Shown piece after piece: positions 1 to 8,914 of a DNA stretch of 64,000 nt (position 1 is the stretch's first letter; the number at the start of each line of letters is the position of its first letter). The notes below the pieces were generated by a model, which ran no database searches, was not told the DNA's origin, and saw nothing but the letters and a program-made list of their open reading frames with translations. Source of the stretch: Amycolatopsis regifaucium (GTDB lineage: Bacteria; Actinomycetota; Actinomycetes; Mycobacteriales; Pseudonocardiaceae); the NCBI RefSeq assembly GCF_001613935.1, contig NZ_LQCI01000002.1, forward strand, positions 248,001-312,000. The letters run 5' to 3'. The translations under genes and the position numbers were made by a program.

Positions 1-1
1 T

Positions 2-1615
2 ATGTCTTCTTCCCTTTCCTTGATCGCCAAGGACCTCGTCCGCTCCTACGGCACCCGCGTCGTGCTCGACGGCGTCAACCTGACCGCTTCGGCCGGGCAA
101 CGGCTCGGTCTCGTCGGTGAGAACGGCGTCGGGAAGTCCACCCTCCTGCGCCTGCTCGCCGGGGTCGAAGAGCCGGACGCCGGCGAGGTGCTCCGCGGTG
201 ATGACCTGGGATTCCTGTTGCAGGAGCTGCCTTTCCCCTCGACGGCCCGGTTCTCCGAGGTCATCGACGGCGCGCTCGCCGAAATCCGGCAGGCGTCGGC
301 GAGACTCGACGAACTGACCGCGACGCTCACGGAACGTCCCGACGACGCGGCGGTCCTCGACGAGTACGGCACCGTCCTCGACTGGGCCCAGGCGCACGAC
401 CTCTGGGACGCCGACCGGCGGGCCGAGATCGTGTGCGCGGGCCTCGGGCTCGCCGGGATCGATCCGGCGCGGACGTTGGGCACGCTGTCGGGCGGGCAGC
501 GGTCGCGGCTCGGCCTGGCCGCGCTGCTGATCCGGCGGCCCGGAACGCTGATCCTCGACGAGCCGACGAACCACCTCGACGACGCGGCGATGGAGTTCCT
601 CGAACAGCATCTCGCGTCGCTGACCGGGGTCCTCGTGCTGGCGTCGCACGACCGCGTGTTCCTCGACGCGGTGTGCACCGACATCGTCGACCTCGATCCG
701 GCACTGGGCGGGCCGACCAGGTACGGCGGCGCGTATTCCGCCTATCTGGACCAGAAACGGGCCGAACGGGCGCGCTGGGAACAGCGGTACGCCGAGGAAC
801 AGGACGAACTGAAGGAACTGCGCGAATCGGTGGCCGTCACCGCGCGCGCCGTCGCGCACAACCGGCCTCAGCGCGACAACGCCAAGATGCTCTACAACTT
901 CAAGACCGGGAGGGTGCAGAAGCAGATCTCACGCCGGGTCCGCAACGCCCAGTTGCGGCTGGAGGAACTGGAACGCGATCAGGTCCGGAAGCCGCCCGCT
1001 CCACTGCGGTTCCAGGCGGAGCTCACCGGCACGCCCGGCGAGGACAAGACGGCGATCTCGGTCCGGGATCTCCACGTCCCCGGACGGCTGCGGCTGGAGA
1101 CCCTCGACATCACGACCACGTCGAGGCTCCTGATCACCGGTGGGAACGGCGCGGGGAAGTCCACGCTCCTGTCCGTGCTGACCGGAGCGCTGACCCCGGC
1201 TTCCGGGACCGTCCTTCGTGGACGCGGGGTCCGGATCGGCCTGCTGGCCCAGGATGTGGAGTTCGCCGAGCCGGACCGGTCGGCGCAGCGGATCTACACC
1301 GAAACACTCGGCGAAGGTGCGCCGCCGTTGCGCGGCCTGGGTTTGCTGGCTCCACGGGACCTCGGGACCAGGGTCGGCGCGCTGTCGGTCGGGCAGCGAC
1401 GGCGGCTCGCGCTGGCGTTGCTGATCGCCGACCCGCCGGACGTCCTCCTGCTCGACGAGCCGACGAACCACCTCTCGCTCACCTTGGCCGAAGAGTTGTT
1501 CGCCGCGCTCGACTCGGCTCCGGGCGCCGTCGTCGTCGCTTCGCATGATCGATGGCTGCGCCGGGACTGGGCGGGTGACCACCTGCGGCTGGAAGCCGGC
1601 CGCGTGGCGGCATAG
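2..1615 (+). CDS. ABC-F family ATPase, ribosome-protection or translation-factor type
   Basis: A 537-residue protein with two ABC nucleotide-binding domains in one chain and no membrane segments, which is the layout of the ABC-F family (soluble proteins that act on the ribosome; several give resistance to macrolides, lincosamides or pleuromutilins). Domain 1 has Walker A GENGVGKST (residues 39-47), signature LSGGQ and Walker B LILDEPTNHLDD. A charged linker rich in E, R and K follows, then domain 2 with GGNGAGKST, a degenerate signature LSVGQ and LLLDEPTNHLS. The ATG lies at base 2 of the window, so its promoter and ribosome site are out of view. It converges on mshC across a strong hairpin. 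Whether it is a housekeeping factor or a self-resistance protein cannot be told from sequence alone. Confidence 0.93.
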   Translation: MSSSLSLIAKDLVRSYGTRVVLDGVNLTASAGQRLGLVGENGVGKSTLLRLLAGVEEPDAGEVLRGDDLGFLLQELPFPSTARFSEVIDGALAEIRQASARLDELTATLTERPDDAAVLDEYGTVLDWAQAHDLWDADRRAEIVCAGLGLAGIDPARTLGTLSGGQRSRLGLAALLIRRPGTLILDEPTNHLDDAAMEFLEQHLASLTGVLVLASHDRVFLDAVCTDIVDLDPALGGPTRYGGAYSAYLDQKRAERARWEQRYAEEQDELKELRESVAVTARAVAHNRPQRDNAKMLYNFKTGRVQKQISRRVRNAQLRLEELERDQVRKPPAPLRFQAELTGTPGEDKTAISVRDLHVPGRLRLETLDITTTSRLLITGGNGAGKSTLLSVLTGALTPASGTVLRGRGVRIGLLAQDVEFAEPDRSAQRIYTETLGEGAPPLRGLGLLAPRDLGTRVGALSVGQRRRLALALLIADPPDVLLLDEPTNHLSLTLAEELFAALDSAPGAVVVASHDRWLRRDWAGDHLRLEAGRVAA

Positions 1616-1632
1616 GGCGTTATACGCACGTC

Positions 1633-1680
1633 ATGAAGGGGTCCCCATGAGACGGATTCGTCTTAGGGGGACCCCTTCAT
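1633..1680. terminator. Bidirectional hairpin between ABC-F gene and mshC
   Basis: Two 14-bp arms, atgaaggggtcccc and its exact reverse complement (1633-1646 and 1667-1680), enclose a second short stem agacg/cgtct with a gatt loop. It sits between the stop codons of two converging genes (1615 and 1689), the right place for a shared terminator. No T-run follows. It belongs to the GAAGG-core hairpin family seen across the window. Confidence 0.75.
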
Positions 1681-1688
1681 GGCCTTCT

Positions 1689-2927
1689 TCAGAGCACGAT
1701 GCCGAGCAGCGCGTCGACCGCGTTCCGGATCAGCCCCGGCGCCGCCGGATCGGAGCCGGCGCGGTTGAGCGCCTCGGCCACCCAGGCGTCGACGGCGGCG
1801 AGTGCCTTCGGGGTGTCGAGATCGTCGGTCAGGTGGTCGCGCAGGCGGGCGATCGTGTCCTCCGCGGCCGGGCCGGTGCCGAGCGAAACGGCGTCACGCC
1901 ACCGGGCGAGCCGGCCTTCCGCGTCCGCGAGCAGCTGCGCGCTCCACGGGCGGTCTTCCCGGTAGTGACCGGCGAAGAGGGCGAGCCGGATCGCGCCGGG
2001 GTCGACCTTGTCGGCACGCAATCGCGAGACGAACACGAGGTTCCCCCGCGACTTCGACATCTTCTCGCCGTCGAGGCCGATCATCCCGGCGTGCACGTAG
2101 TGGCGCGCGAACGGCCGGTCCCCCGCGACGGCTTCCGCGTGCGCGGCGCTGTACTCGTGGTGCGGGAAGATGAGGTCCGAGCCGCCGCCCTGGACGTCGA
2201 AGCCGAGACCGAGGCGGTTGACCGCGATCGCACTGCACTCGATGTGCCAGCCTGGCCGCCCCGCGCCCAGTTCCGACTCCCACGACGGTTCGCCCGGTCG
2301 TGCCATCCGCCACAGCAGGGCGTCGAGCGGGTGCTGCTTGCCCGGCCGGTCCGGGTCTCCGCCGCGTTCGGCGAAGTACTTCGCCATGGTCTCGGCGTCG
2401 TAGTTCGACTCGGAGCCGAAGTGCCCGGTCGCGTTGTGGTCGAAGTAGATGTCCGGGTACTCCGCGTCGCCGGCGCGGTACGCGCTGCCGTTCGCCAGCA
2501 GCTTGGCGATCACCTCGACGATCTCCGGGATGCTCTCCACCGCCCCGACGAACTGCCGCGGCGGCAGCACCCGCAGCGCGGTCATGTCCTCGCGGAACAG
2601 GGCCGTCTCACGCATGCCGAGGACGACCCAGTCGTCCTTGTCCCGCTCGGCCCGTTCCAGCAGGGGCTCGTCGATGTCGGTGACGTTCTGTACGTAGTGG
2701 ACGTCGTGCCCGGCGTCGCGCCACAGGCGGTTGACCAGGTCGAATGTCAGATATGTGGCGGCATGGCCCAGATGGGTGGCGTCGTACGGCGTGATGCCAC
2801 AGACGTACATCCGAGCGGTGGACCCGGGCGCCGTGGGGCGGATCTGCCCCGTCGCCGTGTCATGGAGCCGCAGCGGACGGGGGGTGCCGGGGATACGGGG
2901 CACGTCGACCGATGACCAAGTCTGCAT
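1689..2927 (-). CDS. mshC: Cysteine:glucosaminyl-inositol ligase MshC (mycothiol synthesis)
   Basis: MshC joins cysteine to GlcN-inositol using ATP, the third catalytic stage in making mycothiol, the main low-molecular-weight thiol of actinomycetes. The 412-residue protein is a cysteinyl-tRNA-synthetase relative. It has a HIGH-like THLGH (51-55) and KMSKS at 289-293. Likely zinc ligands are C43 (in [10 protein letters not shown]), C231 (WHIECSA) and the His pair at 256-257. It is about 60 residues shorter than a CysS because it lacks the tRNA anticodon-binding tail, and the N-terminal MQTWSS start is typical of MshC rather than CysS. The gene stands alone here; no other mycothiol gene is in the window. 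Confidence 0.96.
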   Translation of the reverse strand: MQTWSSVDVPRIPGTPRPLRLHDTATGQIRPTAPGSTARMYVCGITPYDATHLGHAATYLTFDLVNRLWRDAGHDVHYVQNVTDIDEPLLERAERDKDDWVVLGMRETALFREDMTALRVLPPRQFVGAVESIPEIVEVIAKLLANGSAYRAGDAEYPDIYFDHNATGHFGSESNYDAETMAKYFAERGGDPDRPGKQHPLDALLWRMARPGEPSWESELGAGRPGWHIECSAIAVNRLGLGFDVQGGGSDLIFPHHEYSAAHAEAVAGDRPFARHYVHAGMIGLDGEKMSKSRGNLVFVSRLRADKVDPGAIRLALFAGHYREDRPWSAQLLADAEGRLARWRDAVSLGTGPAAEDTIARLRDHLTDDLDTPKALAAVDAWVAEALNRAGSDPAAPGLIRNAVDALLGIVL

Positions 2928-3002
2928 ACCTCGACTGTAAGCGGAGCCGCCACGCCGTTCCCGTCCGGTGGGAGACGAACACGGCCGGCGTAACCGGATT
3001 CG

Positions 3003-3767
3003 CTATCCCCGGGCACGGACCGCGTTGGCGTGGACGGCGTCCCGGATGTACTCGCCGAGGCCCGGCCGCTGGTCCGGCTCGCGCACCAGGAACCCGAGCT
3101 GGACCGGTTCGGTCGCGTACATCCCCGCGATCTCGCGGTGCAGGGCGTGGTCGCACTCCCCCATGAACGCGGTCAGCATCCGCCGGTGCTCTTCGGCGAG
3201 GTCCATCGCCGCGGCACTGTCCGCGGGCGCGCCGGAGTCGACGACGTCGAGCAGCCGCCGGACCCAGTCCTGGCGGACCTTCTCCGCCTCGGTCCATTCC
3301 TCCTTGGACAGTGGCATCGCCGCCGCCTGCCACTGCGGGGTCTCGCCCCACCGCCGGACGGCCTCCTCCGCGTACCCCTCCGGTTCACGGAACTCGCCGA
3401 AGACCTCGAACCTCTCCTCCGGCGTCAGCGCACCGCCGACCTGCTTCGCCTTGATCACCCGGTCGACTGACTCGACCATCCGGGTCAGCTCACCGATCCG
3501 CTCCGTCAGCAGCGACCGCTGCCGCCGCAAGTGCTCCATCGCGTCCAGGCCCGGGTCGTCGACGACCTTCGCGATCGTCTCCAGACCGAACCCGAGTTCG
3601 CGGTAGAACAGGATGCGCTGCAAGCGGTCGAGGTCGTCGTCGCTGTAGCTGCGGTATCCCGCCGCCGTCCGCCCGCTGGGCGAGAGCAGGCCGATCTCGT
3701 CGTAGTGGTGCAGTGTGCGCACGGTGACCCCGGACCACGCCGCGACCTTCCCCACCGAATACCCCAT
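3003..3767 (-). CDS. MerR family regulator with TipA-S-like effector domain
   Basis: A 254-residue transcription factor. The N-terminal winged helix-turn-helix (MGYSVGKVAAWSGVTVRTLHHYDEIGLL) and a dimerisation coiled coil (about residues 70-110) are typical MerR. The C-terminal half (about 115-250, with EEWTEAEK and HALHREIAGMY) resembles the TipAS domain, an antibiotic-binding helical fold best known from the thiostrepton-induced regulator TipA. An in-frame ATG nine codons upstream exists, but the MerR domain begins at the start chosen here. It lies immediately downstream of the VWA/ATPase pair on the same strand. The ligand is unknown, and the target may be its own promoter. Confidence 0.85.
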   Translation of the reverse strand: MGYSVGKVAAWSGVTVRTLHHYDEIGLLSPSGRTAAGYRSYSDDDLDRLQRILFYRELGFGLETIAKVVDDPGLDAMEHLRRQRSLLTERIGELTRMVESVDRVIKAKQVGGALTPEERFEVFGEFREPEGYAEEAVRRWGETPQWQAAAMPLSKEEWTEAEKVRQDWVRRLLDVVDSGAPADSAAAMDLAEEHRRMLTAFMGECDHALHREIAGMYATEPVQLGFLVREPDQRPGLGEYIRDAVHANAVRARG

Positions 3768-3805
3768 CGGCCCAGCGTAGGTGGACGGCGTCACCGGCCG
3801 CTGAC

Positions 3806-5761
3806 CTACCGCTTCCTCGTCCGCAGGTAGTCGCCGACCACGGCGGCGCCGAGCCCGTCGAGGTCCGGCGCGACGACCCGGCCGCCCGAACGGCGCGCGA
3901 GCAGATCGACGAACGCGGTCAGGCGCGGGTCGTCCCCGAGCCGGAACACCGTCACCGAGGCACCCAGCTTCGCCATCCGGTCCACTTCGGACAGTGTCTT
4001 GAGCAACGTCCTCGGCTGGGGCGGATAGTCGAACTCCGCCGTACCGTCGGGTTCCAGATGCGCTGTCGGCTCACCGTCGGTGACCATCAGGACCACCGGC
4101 TGCGCGTCGGGATGCCGCCGCAGATGCCGTCCCGCCAGCAGCAGGGCGTGGTGGGCGTTGGTGCCCTGCTCCCAGGCGCCCTCCAGGCCCACCAGCTCGG
4201 CCGGCTCGACCGATGTGGCGTAGCGGCCGAAGGTGATCAGCTGCAGGGCGTCGTCGCGGAACCGGGTGCTGATCAGCTGGTGCAGGGCGAGCGCCGTCCG
4301 CTTCATCGGCAGCCAGCGACCTTCCTGCACCATCGACCACGAGGTGTCCACGAGCAACGCCACCGCCGCGCGCGACCGATGCTCGGTCTCGGCCACCTCG
4401 ACGTCGGAGACGTCCATCCGGACAGCCCGTTCGCCGAGCGAAACCGAGCGCAGGACGGAATTGCGAACCGTCCTGGAGACGTCCCAGGGCTGCATGTCCC
4501 CGAACCGCCACGGCCTGGTCGCCCCGGTCGGCTCGCCGGCGGCACCGGCGGACTCGGTCTCCCGACGGCCGGTCTTGCCGCGCAACGCGTTCACGACGTC
4601 GGCGAGCGCGGTTTCCCCCAGTCGCCGTAAAGCCTTGGGAGACAGCCGAAGCGTGCCGTCGGGCGCGCGTTCGAAGAGACCCCGCCGTCGTAGTTCGCGT
4701 TCCAGTTCGGACAGTCGCCGGGCGTCGACGCCGGCGTCCGGGCCGAGCTGCCGTTCGAGCGCCTCGACGTCGATGTCCTCCAGCCTCGCGCCGGGATAGG
4801 ACTGGCCGAGTTGTTCGGCCAGCGCGTCCAGTTCGGCGAGATCGGACATGGCCCGGGCGCCCTCGCCGAGGCCGAGCGGATCGTTGCCCCGGAAGCGTTC
4901 CGAGGACGTCCAGTCCTCACCGGGCCGCAGCGCGCGCAGCTGCGAGTCCAAAGTGGACAACTGCTGCGCGAGCCGCGGGTCCCCGAACGCCTGCTGGGAC
5001 AGCTCGGCCAGTTCGGCGCGTTGTTCGGGGGTCATCGAGTTGAGCATCCGCTGGGCCGCCGCGGCGCGGGCGGCGAGGACGTCGATCAGCTCCTCGACGT
5101 TCTTCGGGTCCTCCGGGAAGAACTCGCCGTGTTCGGCCATGAACCCGGCGAACCGCTCGGGCACGTCCTCGCGACCCTGCGCGTGCGCGGCCAGCAGATC
5201 GTTGAGGTCGGCGAGCATCTTGTTGGCCCGCTCGACGTCCTCGCGGCCCGCGTTCCGCAGCGCCTCCTTCATCCCTTCGAAGCGGGAATCCAGCAGCTCA
5301 CGGCCGAGCAGGTCGCGGATCTTCTCGTAGTTCTCCCTGCCTTGCGCCGAACGCCAGTCGTACTCGGCGAGTTCCCGGACGGCCGCCGCCGTTCCCGGCG
5401 GCAACGCGTCCAACCGCGCCTCCCGGAAGCGGGCGTCGTCGTCCGGATCCGGGAACAGGTCACGCCGCTCCGCCTCCAGCGCCTGGTCGAGCAGCCGCTG
5501 GACCTCCTGCAGGGTGCCGTCCAGCCGGTGGCGGCGCTGGAGCTCCGACCGGCGCTGCCAGAGCCGCCTGGTCAATTCGTCCAGCCCGGCGGTGCGCGGG
5601 GTCCCGCGCCGCAGCAGTTCCTCCAGCGCGGACCGGGGCGAGGCGCCCGCCATCACGTCACGGCCGATCTCGTCGAGCGCGTCACGCAGATCCGCGGGCG
5701 GCGCCAGCGGATCCGGGCCGTCGTGCCACGGCCCGTACGAATACCCTTCCGGCTGTGTCAT
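3806..5761 (-). CDS. VWA-domain protein paired with AAA+ ATPase (Rv0959-like)
   Basis: A 651-residue protein. A long, charged, helical N-terminal region (about 1-460) precedes a von Willebrand A domain with a complete MIDAS: DTSWS at 472-476, a Thr near 534 (EQGTNAH) and TDGE near 561-564. The start is an ATG preceded by GGAGG at good spacing; a longer open frame exists but overlaps the upstream gene and is arginine/proline rich. With the ATPase 37 nt upstream it forms a two-gene chelatase-like or MoxR-VWA-like module, the same arrangement as Rv0958-Rv0959 of M. tuberculosis. Such pairs are thought to act in metal insertion or protein-complex remodelling; the substrate here is unknown. Confidence 0.88.
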   Translation of the reverse strand: MTQPEGYSYGPWHDGPDPLAPPADLRDALDEIGRDVMAGASPRSALEELLRRGTPRTAGLDELTRRLWQRRSELQRRHRLDGTLQEVQRLLDQALEAERRDLFPDPDDDARFREARLDALPPGTAAAVRELAEYDWRSAQGRENYEKIRDLLGRELLDSRFEGMKEALRNAGREDVERANKMLADLNDLLAAHAQGREDVPERFAGFMAEHGEFFPEDPKNVEELIDVLAARAAAAQRMLNSMTPEQRAELAELSQQAFGDPRLAQQLSTLDSQLRALRPGEDWTSSERFRGNDPLGLGEGARAMSDLAELDALAEQLGQSYPGARLEDIDVEALERQLGPDAGVDARRLSELERELRRRGLFERAPDGTLRLSPKALRRLGETALADVVNALRGKTGRRETESAGAAGEPTGATRPWRFGDMQPWDVSRTVRNSVLRSVSLGERAVRMDVSDVEVAETEHRSRAAVALLVDTSWSMVQEGRWLPMKRTALALHQLISTRFRDDALQLITFGRYATSVEPAELVGLEGAWEQGTNAHHALLLAGRHLRRHPDAQPVVLMVTDGEPTAHLEPDGTAEFDYPPQPRTLLKTLSEVDRMAKLGASVTVFRLGDDPRLTAFVDLLARRSGGRVVAPDLDGLGAAVVGDYLRTRKR

Positions 5762-5798
5762 CGCCGCCTCCGCGGGAGCAAGTACGTCGGCGGTGCGC

Positions 5799-7196
5799 TC
5801 ATCGGCCGTAGACGGTCGTCGAGTCGTCGGAATCCTTGGCGAGTTTCCTCGACAGGAACAGGGATTCCAGCGCCAGTTCGACCGCGGCGGCGATCCGGCC
5901 CGCCGGTTCGCCCGGGCCGGCACCGGCACGCGCGGCGACGTCGTGGAGCACGGGCAGTTCCGGCAGCGCGGCCAGCACGTCCTTGCCGGGCACGCGTTCC
6001 CCGGTGGTGACCAGGTGCCCGTCCTCGACGGCGTCGGCCAGCGGCAGCAGGTCCAGCCCGGCGAACCGCGAACGGGCCGTCTCCGCGACCGCGCGGCGCA
6101 GCAGGTGCACGAGGTGCTCGGTCTCGCGCCCCTCCTCCCCCGGCTCGAATTCGAGCTTGCCGCGCAGTACGGCCGGAACCGCGTCGAGGTCGACCGGCCG
6201 CGCCACGGCGGGTTCTTCCCCGGTGAGCGCGGACCGGCGCAGCGCCGCCGCCCCCACGGTCTCCGCCGCCGCGATGGCGAACCGGGCCGACACGCCGGAA
6301 CGCTGGTCGATCACCGGCGATTCGCGCAGGTTCCGCACGAACCGGGCGAGCACCTCCAGCAGCGGCTCGCCGACCTCGGCGACCAGGCTCGCTTCCTGCC
6401 GCACGACCGCGATCTCCGCCTCGACGTCGAGCGGGTAGTGCGTCCGGATCTCCGCGCCGAACCGGTCCTTGAGCGGGGTGATGATGCGGCCGCGGTTGGT
6501 GTAGTCCTCCGGGTTGGCCGTCGACACCAGCAGCACGTCCAGCGGCAGGCGCAGGGTGTATCCGCGCACCTGGATGTCGCGTTCCTCCATCACGTTCAGC
6601 AACGCGACCTGGATGCGCTCGGCGAGGTCGGGCAGTTCGTTGATCGCCACGATGCCGCGGTGGGCGCGCGGGACGAGTCCGAAGTGGATGGTTTCGGGAT
6701 CGCCGAGGCTGCGGCCTTCGGCGACCTTCACCGGGTCGACGTCGCCGATCAGGTCGCCGACCGAAGTGTCCGGTGTGGCCAGTTTCTCCGTGTAGCGCTC
6801 GTCGCGGTGACGCCAGGTCACCGGCAGGGCGTCGCCGAGTTCGGCGGCCCGGCGCCGCGATTCCGGCGTGATCGGGTCGAGCGGGTGCTCGCCCAGTTCG
6901 GCCCCGTCGATGACGGGCGTCCATTCGTCGAGCAGCGCGGCGAGACTGCGGAGCAGCCGGGTCTTTCCCTGACCGCGTTCACCGAGCAGGACGACATCGT
7001 GGCCGGCGAGCAGCGCGCGTTCCAGCTGGGGCAGGACGGTGCGGGAGAACCCGACGATCCCCGGCCAGGGGTCTTCCCCGGCACGAAGCTTGCCGAGCAG
7101 GTTGTCGTGCAGTTCTCGCTTGATCGAGCGCGGCGCATGGCCTGCCGCGCGGAGGTCCCCGGCGGTGCGGGGCAGATGTGCGGGGACAGCGTTCAC
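5799..7196 (-). CDS. AAA+ ATPase, magnesium-chelatase subunit I/MoxR-like (Rv0958-like)
   Basis: A 465-residue AAA+ ATPase with Walker A GERGQGKT (72-79), a Walker B-like GIVAINELPDL, and a sensor region with STANPEDYTNRGRIITPLKDRFG, a pattern shared by ChlI/BchI and MoxR proteins. The GTG start at 7196 begins MNAVPAHLPRT; upstream codons are low-quality coding sequence, and no Shine-Dalgarno is visible, so the mRNA may be leaderless. The length is close to the 459 residues I recall for Rv0958. It is presumably the energy-using partner of the VWA protein that follows. No chlorophyll, cobalamin or F430 genes are nearby, so metal chelation is not implied by context. Confidence 0.9.
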   Translation of the reverse strand: MNAVPAHLPRTAGDLRAAGHAPRSIKRELHDNLLGKLRAGEDPWPGIVGFSRTVLPQLERALLAGHDVVLLGERGQGKTRLLRSLAALLDEWTPVIDGAELGEHPLDPITPESRRRAAELGDALPVTWRHRDERYTEKLATPDTSVGDLIGDVDPVKVAEGRSLGDPETIHFGLVPRAHRGIVAINELPDLAERIQVALLNVMEERDIQVRGYTLRLPLDVLLVSTANPEDYTNRGRIITPLKDRFGAEIRTHYPLDVEAEIAVVRQEASLVAEVGEPLLEVLARFVRNLRESPVIDQRSGVSARFAIAAAETVGAAALRRSALTGEEPAVARPVDLDAVPAVLRGKLEFEPGEEGRETEHLVHLLRRAVAETARSRFAGLDLLPLADAVEDGHLVTTGERVPGKDVLAALPELPVLHDVAARAGAGPGEPAGRIAAAVELALESLFLSRKLAKDSDDSTTVYGR

Positions 7197-7332
7197 CTGA
7201 TCGACGCTACGTCGCGATCGTGTGCCCTGTCGACGTGAAGCAACTCCAGCCCGAGGATCAACCGATCGGTGGATGGGGTTTTCCAGAGATCGGTCGATGT
7301 GGAACCGGGTGCCCGCCCGCGAGGCTGGTCCC

Positions 7333-7839
7333 ATGCCCAAAACCCGCAAACCACCGGTGGCCCGGGCCGAACTCGAGCACCCGCGCAGCCGCGCGGCCTT
7401 CCGGTGGATCAAGGTGCTCGTCTCCTGCTACCTCGGCCTCAGCGTCCTCGCCCTCATCGTCGCGTATTTCTGGCGTGACCGGCCGGACTTGGTGACCGAC
7501 GTCGTCTGGGTCCGCGGTGAAGGCGTGCTCATCGCCTCGGTGGTGCTGTTCCTGTTCGTCGTCGGTGCCGCTCGTGGACGACGTGGCGCGTACCTGCGGT
7601 TGCGGATCGCCTCGGCGGCGATGGTGGTGGCGATCGCGGTGCTGGTCTCGATCCCCGGCTTCCTGCCGGCCTGGATGCGGATCGAACAAGGGCTCTGCGG
7701 ACTGGTCCTGATCGGTGTCGCGGTGATCGCCAACGGAAGTCATCTGCGATCGTTGTTCGCGAGCGGTCGGACAGCGGGAGTGTGCCCACCACGCACGGGC
7801 GACCAGGGCGGGCGTGACCCTGTCGTACCTGGAGGATGA
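7333..7839 (+). CDS. Small four-helix membrane protein with an aberrant C-terminal tail
   Basis: Translation from ATG 7333 gives 168 residues with four hydrophobic stretches (near WIKVLVSCYLGLSVLALI, VLIASVVLFLFVV, ASAAMVVAIAVLVS and GLCGLVLIGVAVIA), so it is an integral membrane protein. The natural product probably ended near GSHLRSLFAS (about base 7755). After that the frame runs into DNA that encodes, in another frame, the end of a histidine kinase. The last ~25 residues (GRTAGVCPPRTG and onward) therefore look like read-through after a deletion removed the original stop. Function unknown. It is divergent from the ATPase gene across about 135 bp. Confidence 0.7.
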   Translation: MPKTRKPPVARAELEHPRSRAAFRWIKVLVSCYLGLSVLALIVAYFWRDRPDLVTDVVWVRGEGVLIASVVLFLFVVGAARGRRGAYLRLRIASAAMVVAIAVLVSIPGFLPAWMRIEQGLCGLVLIGVAVIANGSHLRSLFASGRTAGVCPPRTGDQGGRDPVVPGG

Positions 7840-8038
7840 GGTGGTCCTGGACGTGCGGGACGACGGCCGGGGTTTCGATCCGCTGAGTCCGCCCGGGGAC
7901 ACCACCGGCGGCGGTTTCGGCCTGACCGCGATGCGCCAGCGGATCGAGAACCTGTCGGGAACGCTGCGGATCGAGTCCGAACCGGGCGGCGGCACCGGGA
8001 TCTCGGCGCGCGTCCCACTCAGGGCGGACCAGAGGTGA
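7784..8038 (+). pseudogene. C-terminal remnant of a sensor histidine kinase (ATPase lobe)
   Basis: In this frame the DNA encodes ...AHHARATRAGVTLSYLEDE, then VLDVRDDGRGFDP and GGGFGLTAMRQRIENLSG, ending ISARVPLRADQR-stop. These are the N-box region, the D-D-G-R-G-F motif and the G2 box of a NarL/DesK-type kinase ATPase domain. The dimerisation/phosphoacceptor domain, any sensor domain and the usual downstream LuxR-type response regulator are all absent. A GTG at 7814 could start a short peptide, but it could not be a working kinase. The junction with the preceding membrane gene is near 7755-7784. Confidence 0.8.
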
Positions 8039-8094
8039 CACCCGCGCATCCCCGAGTTGGCGCGCCCTTTTCCCGGTTTCGTTGGGAGCACGAC

Positions 8095-8110
8095 TAAAAT
8101 AGGTCCAGTG
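8095..8110 (+). promoter_or_regulatory. -10 element of a leaderless promoter
   Basis: TAAAAT at 8095-8100 ends seven bases before the GTG at 8108. That spacing places the transcription start on or next to the start codon, as in the many leaderless mRNAs of actinomycetes. This also fixes the gene start. A clear -35 is not visible. Confidence 0.5.
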
Positions 8111-8905
8111 TGCCGATCCAGTGCGACCCTCGCGGTCTGGTCTTCTGCGTGGCTGAACGGGGCCGCCGCCTCAGACGACGTCCTTGACGCCCTTCAGGTC
8201 TGGGGCGAGGCCCACGACGTCGTCGCCGCGGATGCCGCCGCCGCCGAGGCGTTCGACCTGCCACTCGCGTTCAACCGCGCGGCGACCCCGGTCCAGTTGC
8301 TGCTCGCGCTGCGCTCGCAGGGCGCGAAGAGCATGGAGCTGCTGCTGCCGGTGCCCGGCGATGTCCGCGGTCTGGGTGGCGGCGGCCAGTTCATGGCGGC
8401 CGCGCTGCGGACCGGCGAGGCGGTCTTGTTGCCGGATCTCGGCTACGGCCTGGTCCCGGAGTCGATCGCCGAAGGTCTCATGCGGTGGAGCGTCTACTCG
8501 GTACCCACCCCGGGCGTCCTGGAGTTCCGGTCCCTGGGCGAGGCCGAACACGGCCTGACCGACGCGATCCGCGCGAGCGCCGGCGCGCTGCAGTCACTCG
8601 ACGTCGCCAGCGAGCGGCCGGGGGTGCGTGCGGAGCTTTCGGCGAGGCTGCGGTCGGCCACCGACGCGCCGTGGCCCGCCGGGATGCCGGGCCGTTCGCT
8701 GCGCGTGCTCCAGCGGTCGGAGGAGATCGCGGCGATCCTGGCGATCGCCGAATCGGACGACCCTGGCGGCGCCCTGTCGGCTTCCGCCGCGCTTCGCCGG
8801 TCCGAGGCGTTGCGGCCGTTGAGCGAAGCGGTCCGGAACGCGCGGTGCGCCGCGATCAACGAAGCGGTGCGGGTGTTCGCCGACCAGGCGGACCGCCGCC
8901 CTTAG
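8108..8905 (+). CDS. Conserved hypothetical protein, actinobacterial
   Basis: A 265-residue soluble protein starting from GTG as MCRSSATLAVWSSAWLNGA. The middle region (TPVQLLLALRSQGAKSMELLLPVPGD, then a Gly-rich segment and GEAVLLPDLGYGLVPE) and a helical C-terminal half give no motif I can tie to an enzyme. Codon use is fully typical of the genome, so this is a real gene. It converges on the ferrochelatase gene with only nine bases between stop codons and no hairpin. Earlier in-frame starts exist, but they lie upstream of the -10 box. I cannot assign a function. Confidence 0.75.
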   Translation: MCRSSATLAVWSSAWLNGAAASDDVLDALQVWGEAHDVVAADAAAAEAFDLPLAFNRAATPVQLLLALRSQGAKSMELLLPVPGDVRGLGGGGQFMAAALRTGEAVLLPDLGYGLVPESIAEGLMRWSVYSVPTPGVLEFRSLGEAEHGLTDAIRASAGALQSLDVASERPGVRAELSARLRSATDAPWPAGMPGRSLRVLQRSEEIAAILAIAESDDPGGALSASAALRRSEALRPLSEAVRNARCAAINEAVRVFADQADRRP

Positions 8906-8914
8906 CCGTCCGGG

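Noticed and set aside
2-1615. The ABC-F gene as evidence of a nearby antibiotic biosynthesis cluster
   Set aside because: No polyketide synthase, peptide synthetase, glycosyltransferase or tailoring set is present in the window.
1545-2915. A 456-codon plus-strand frame across mshC
   Set aside because: Arg/Val/Asp-rich shadow of mshC with no motif; it would also run through the hairpin at 1633-1680.
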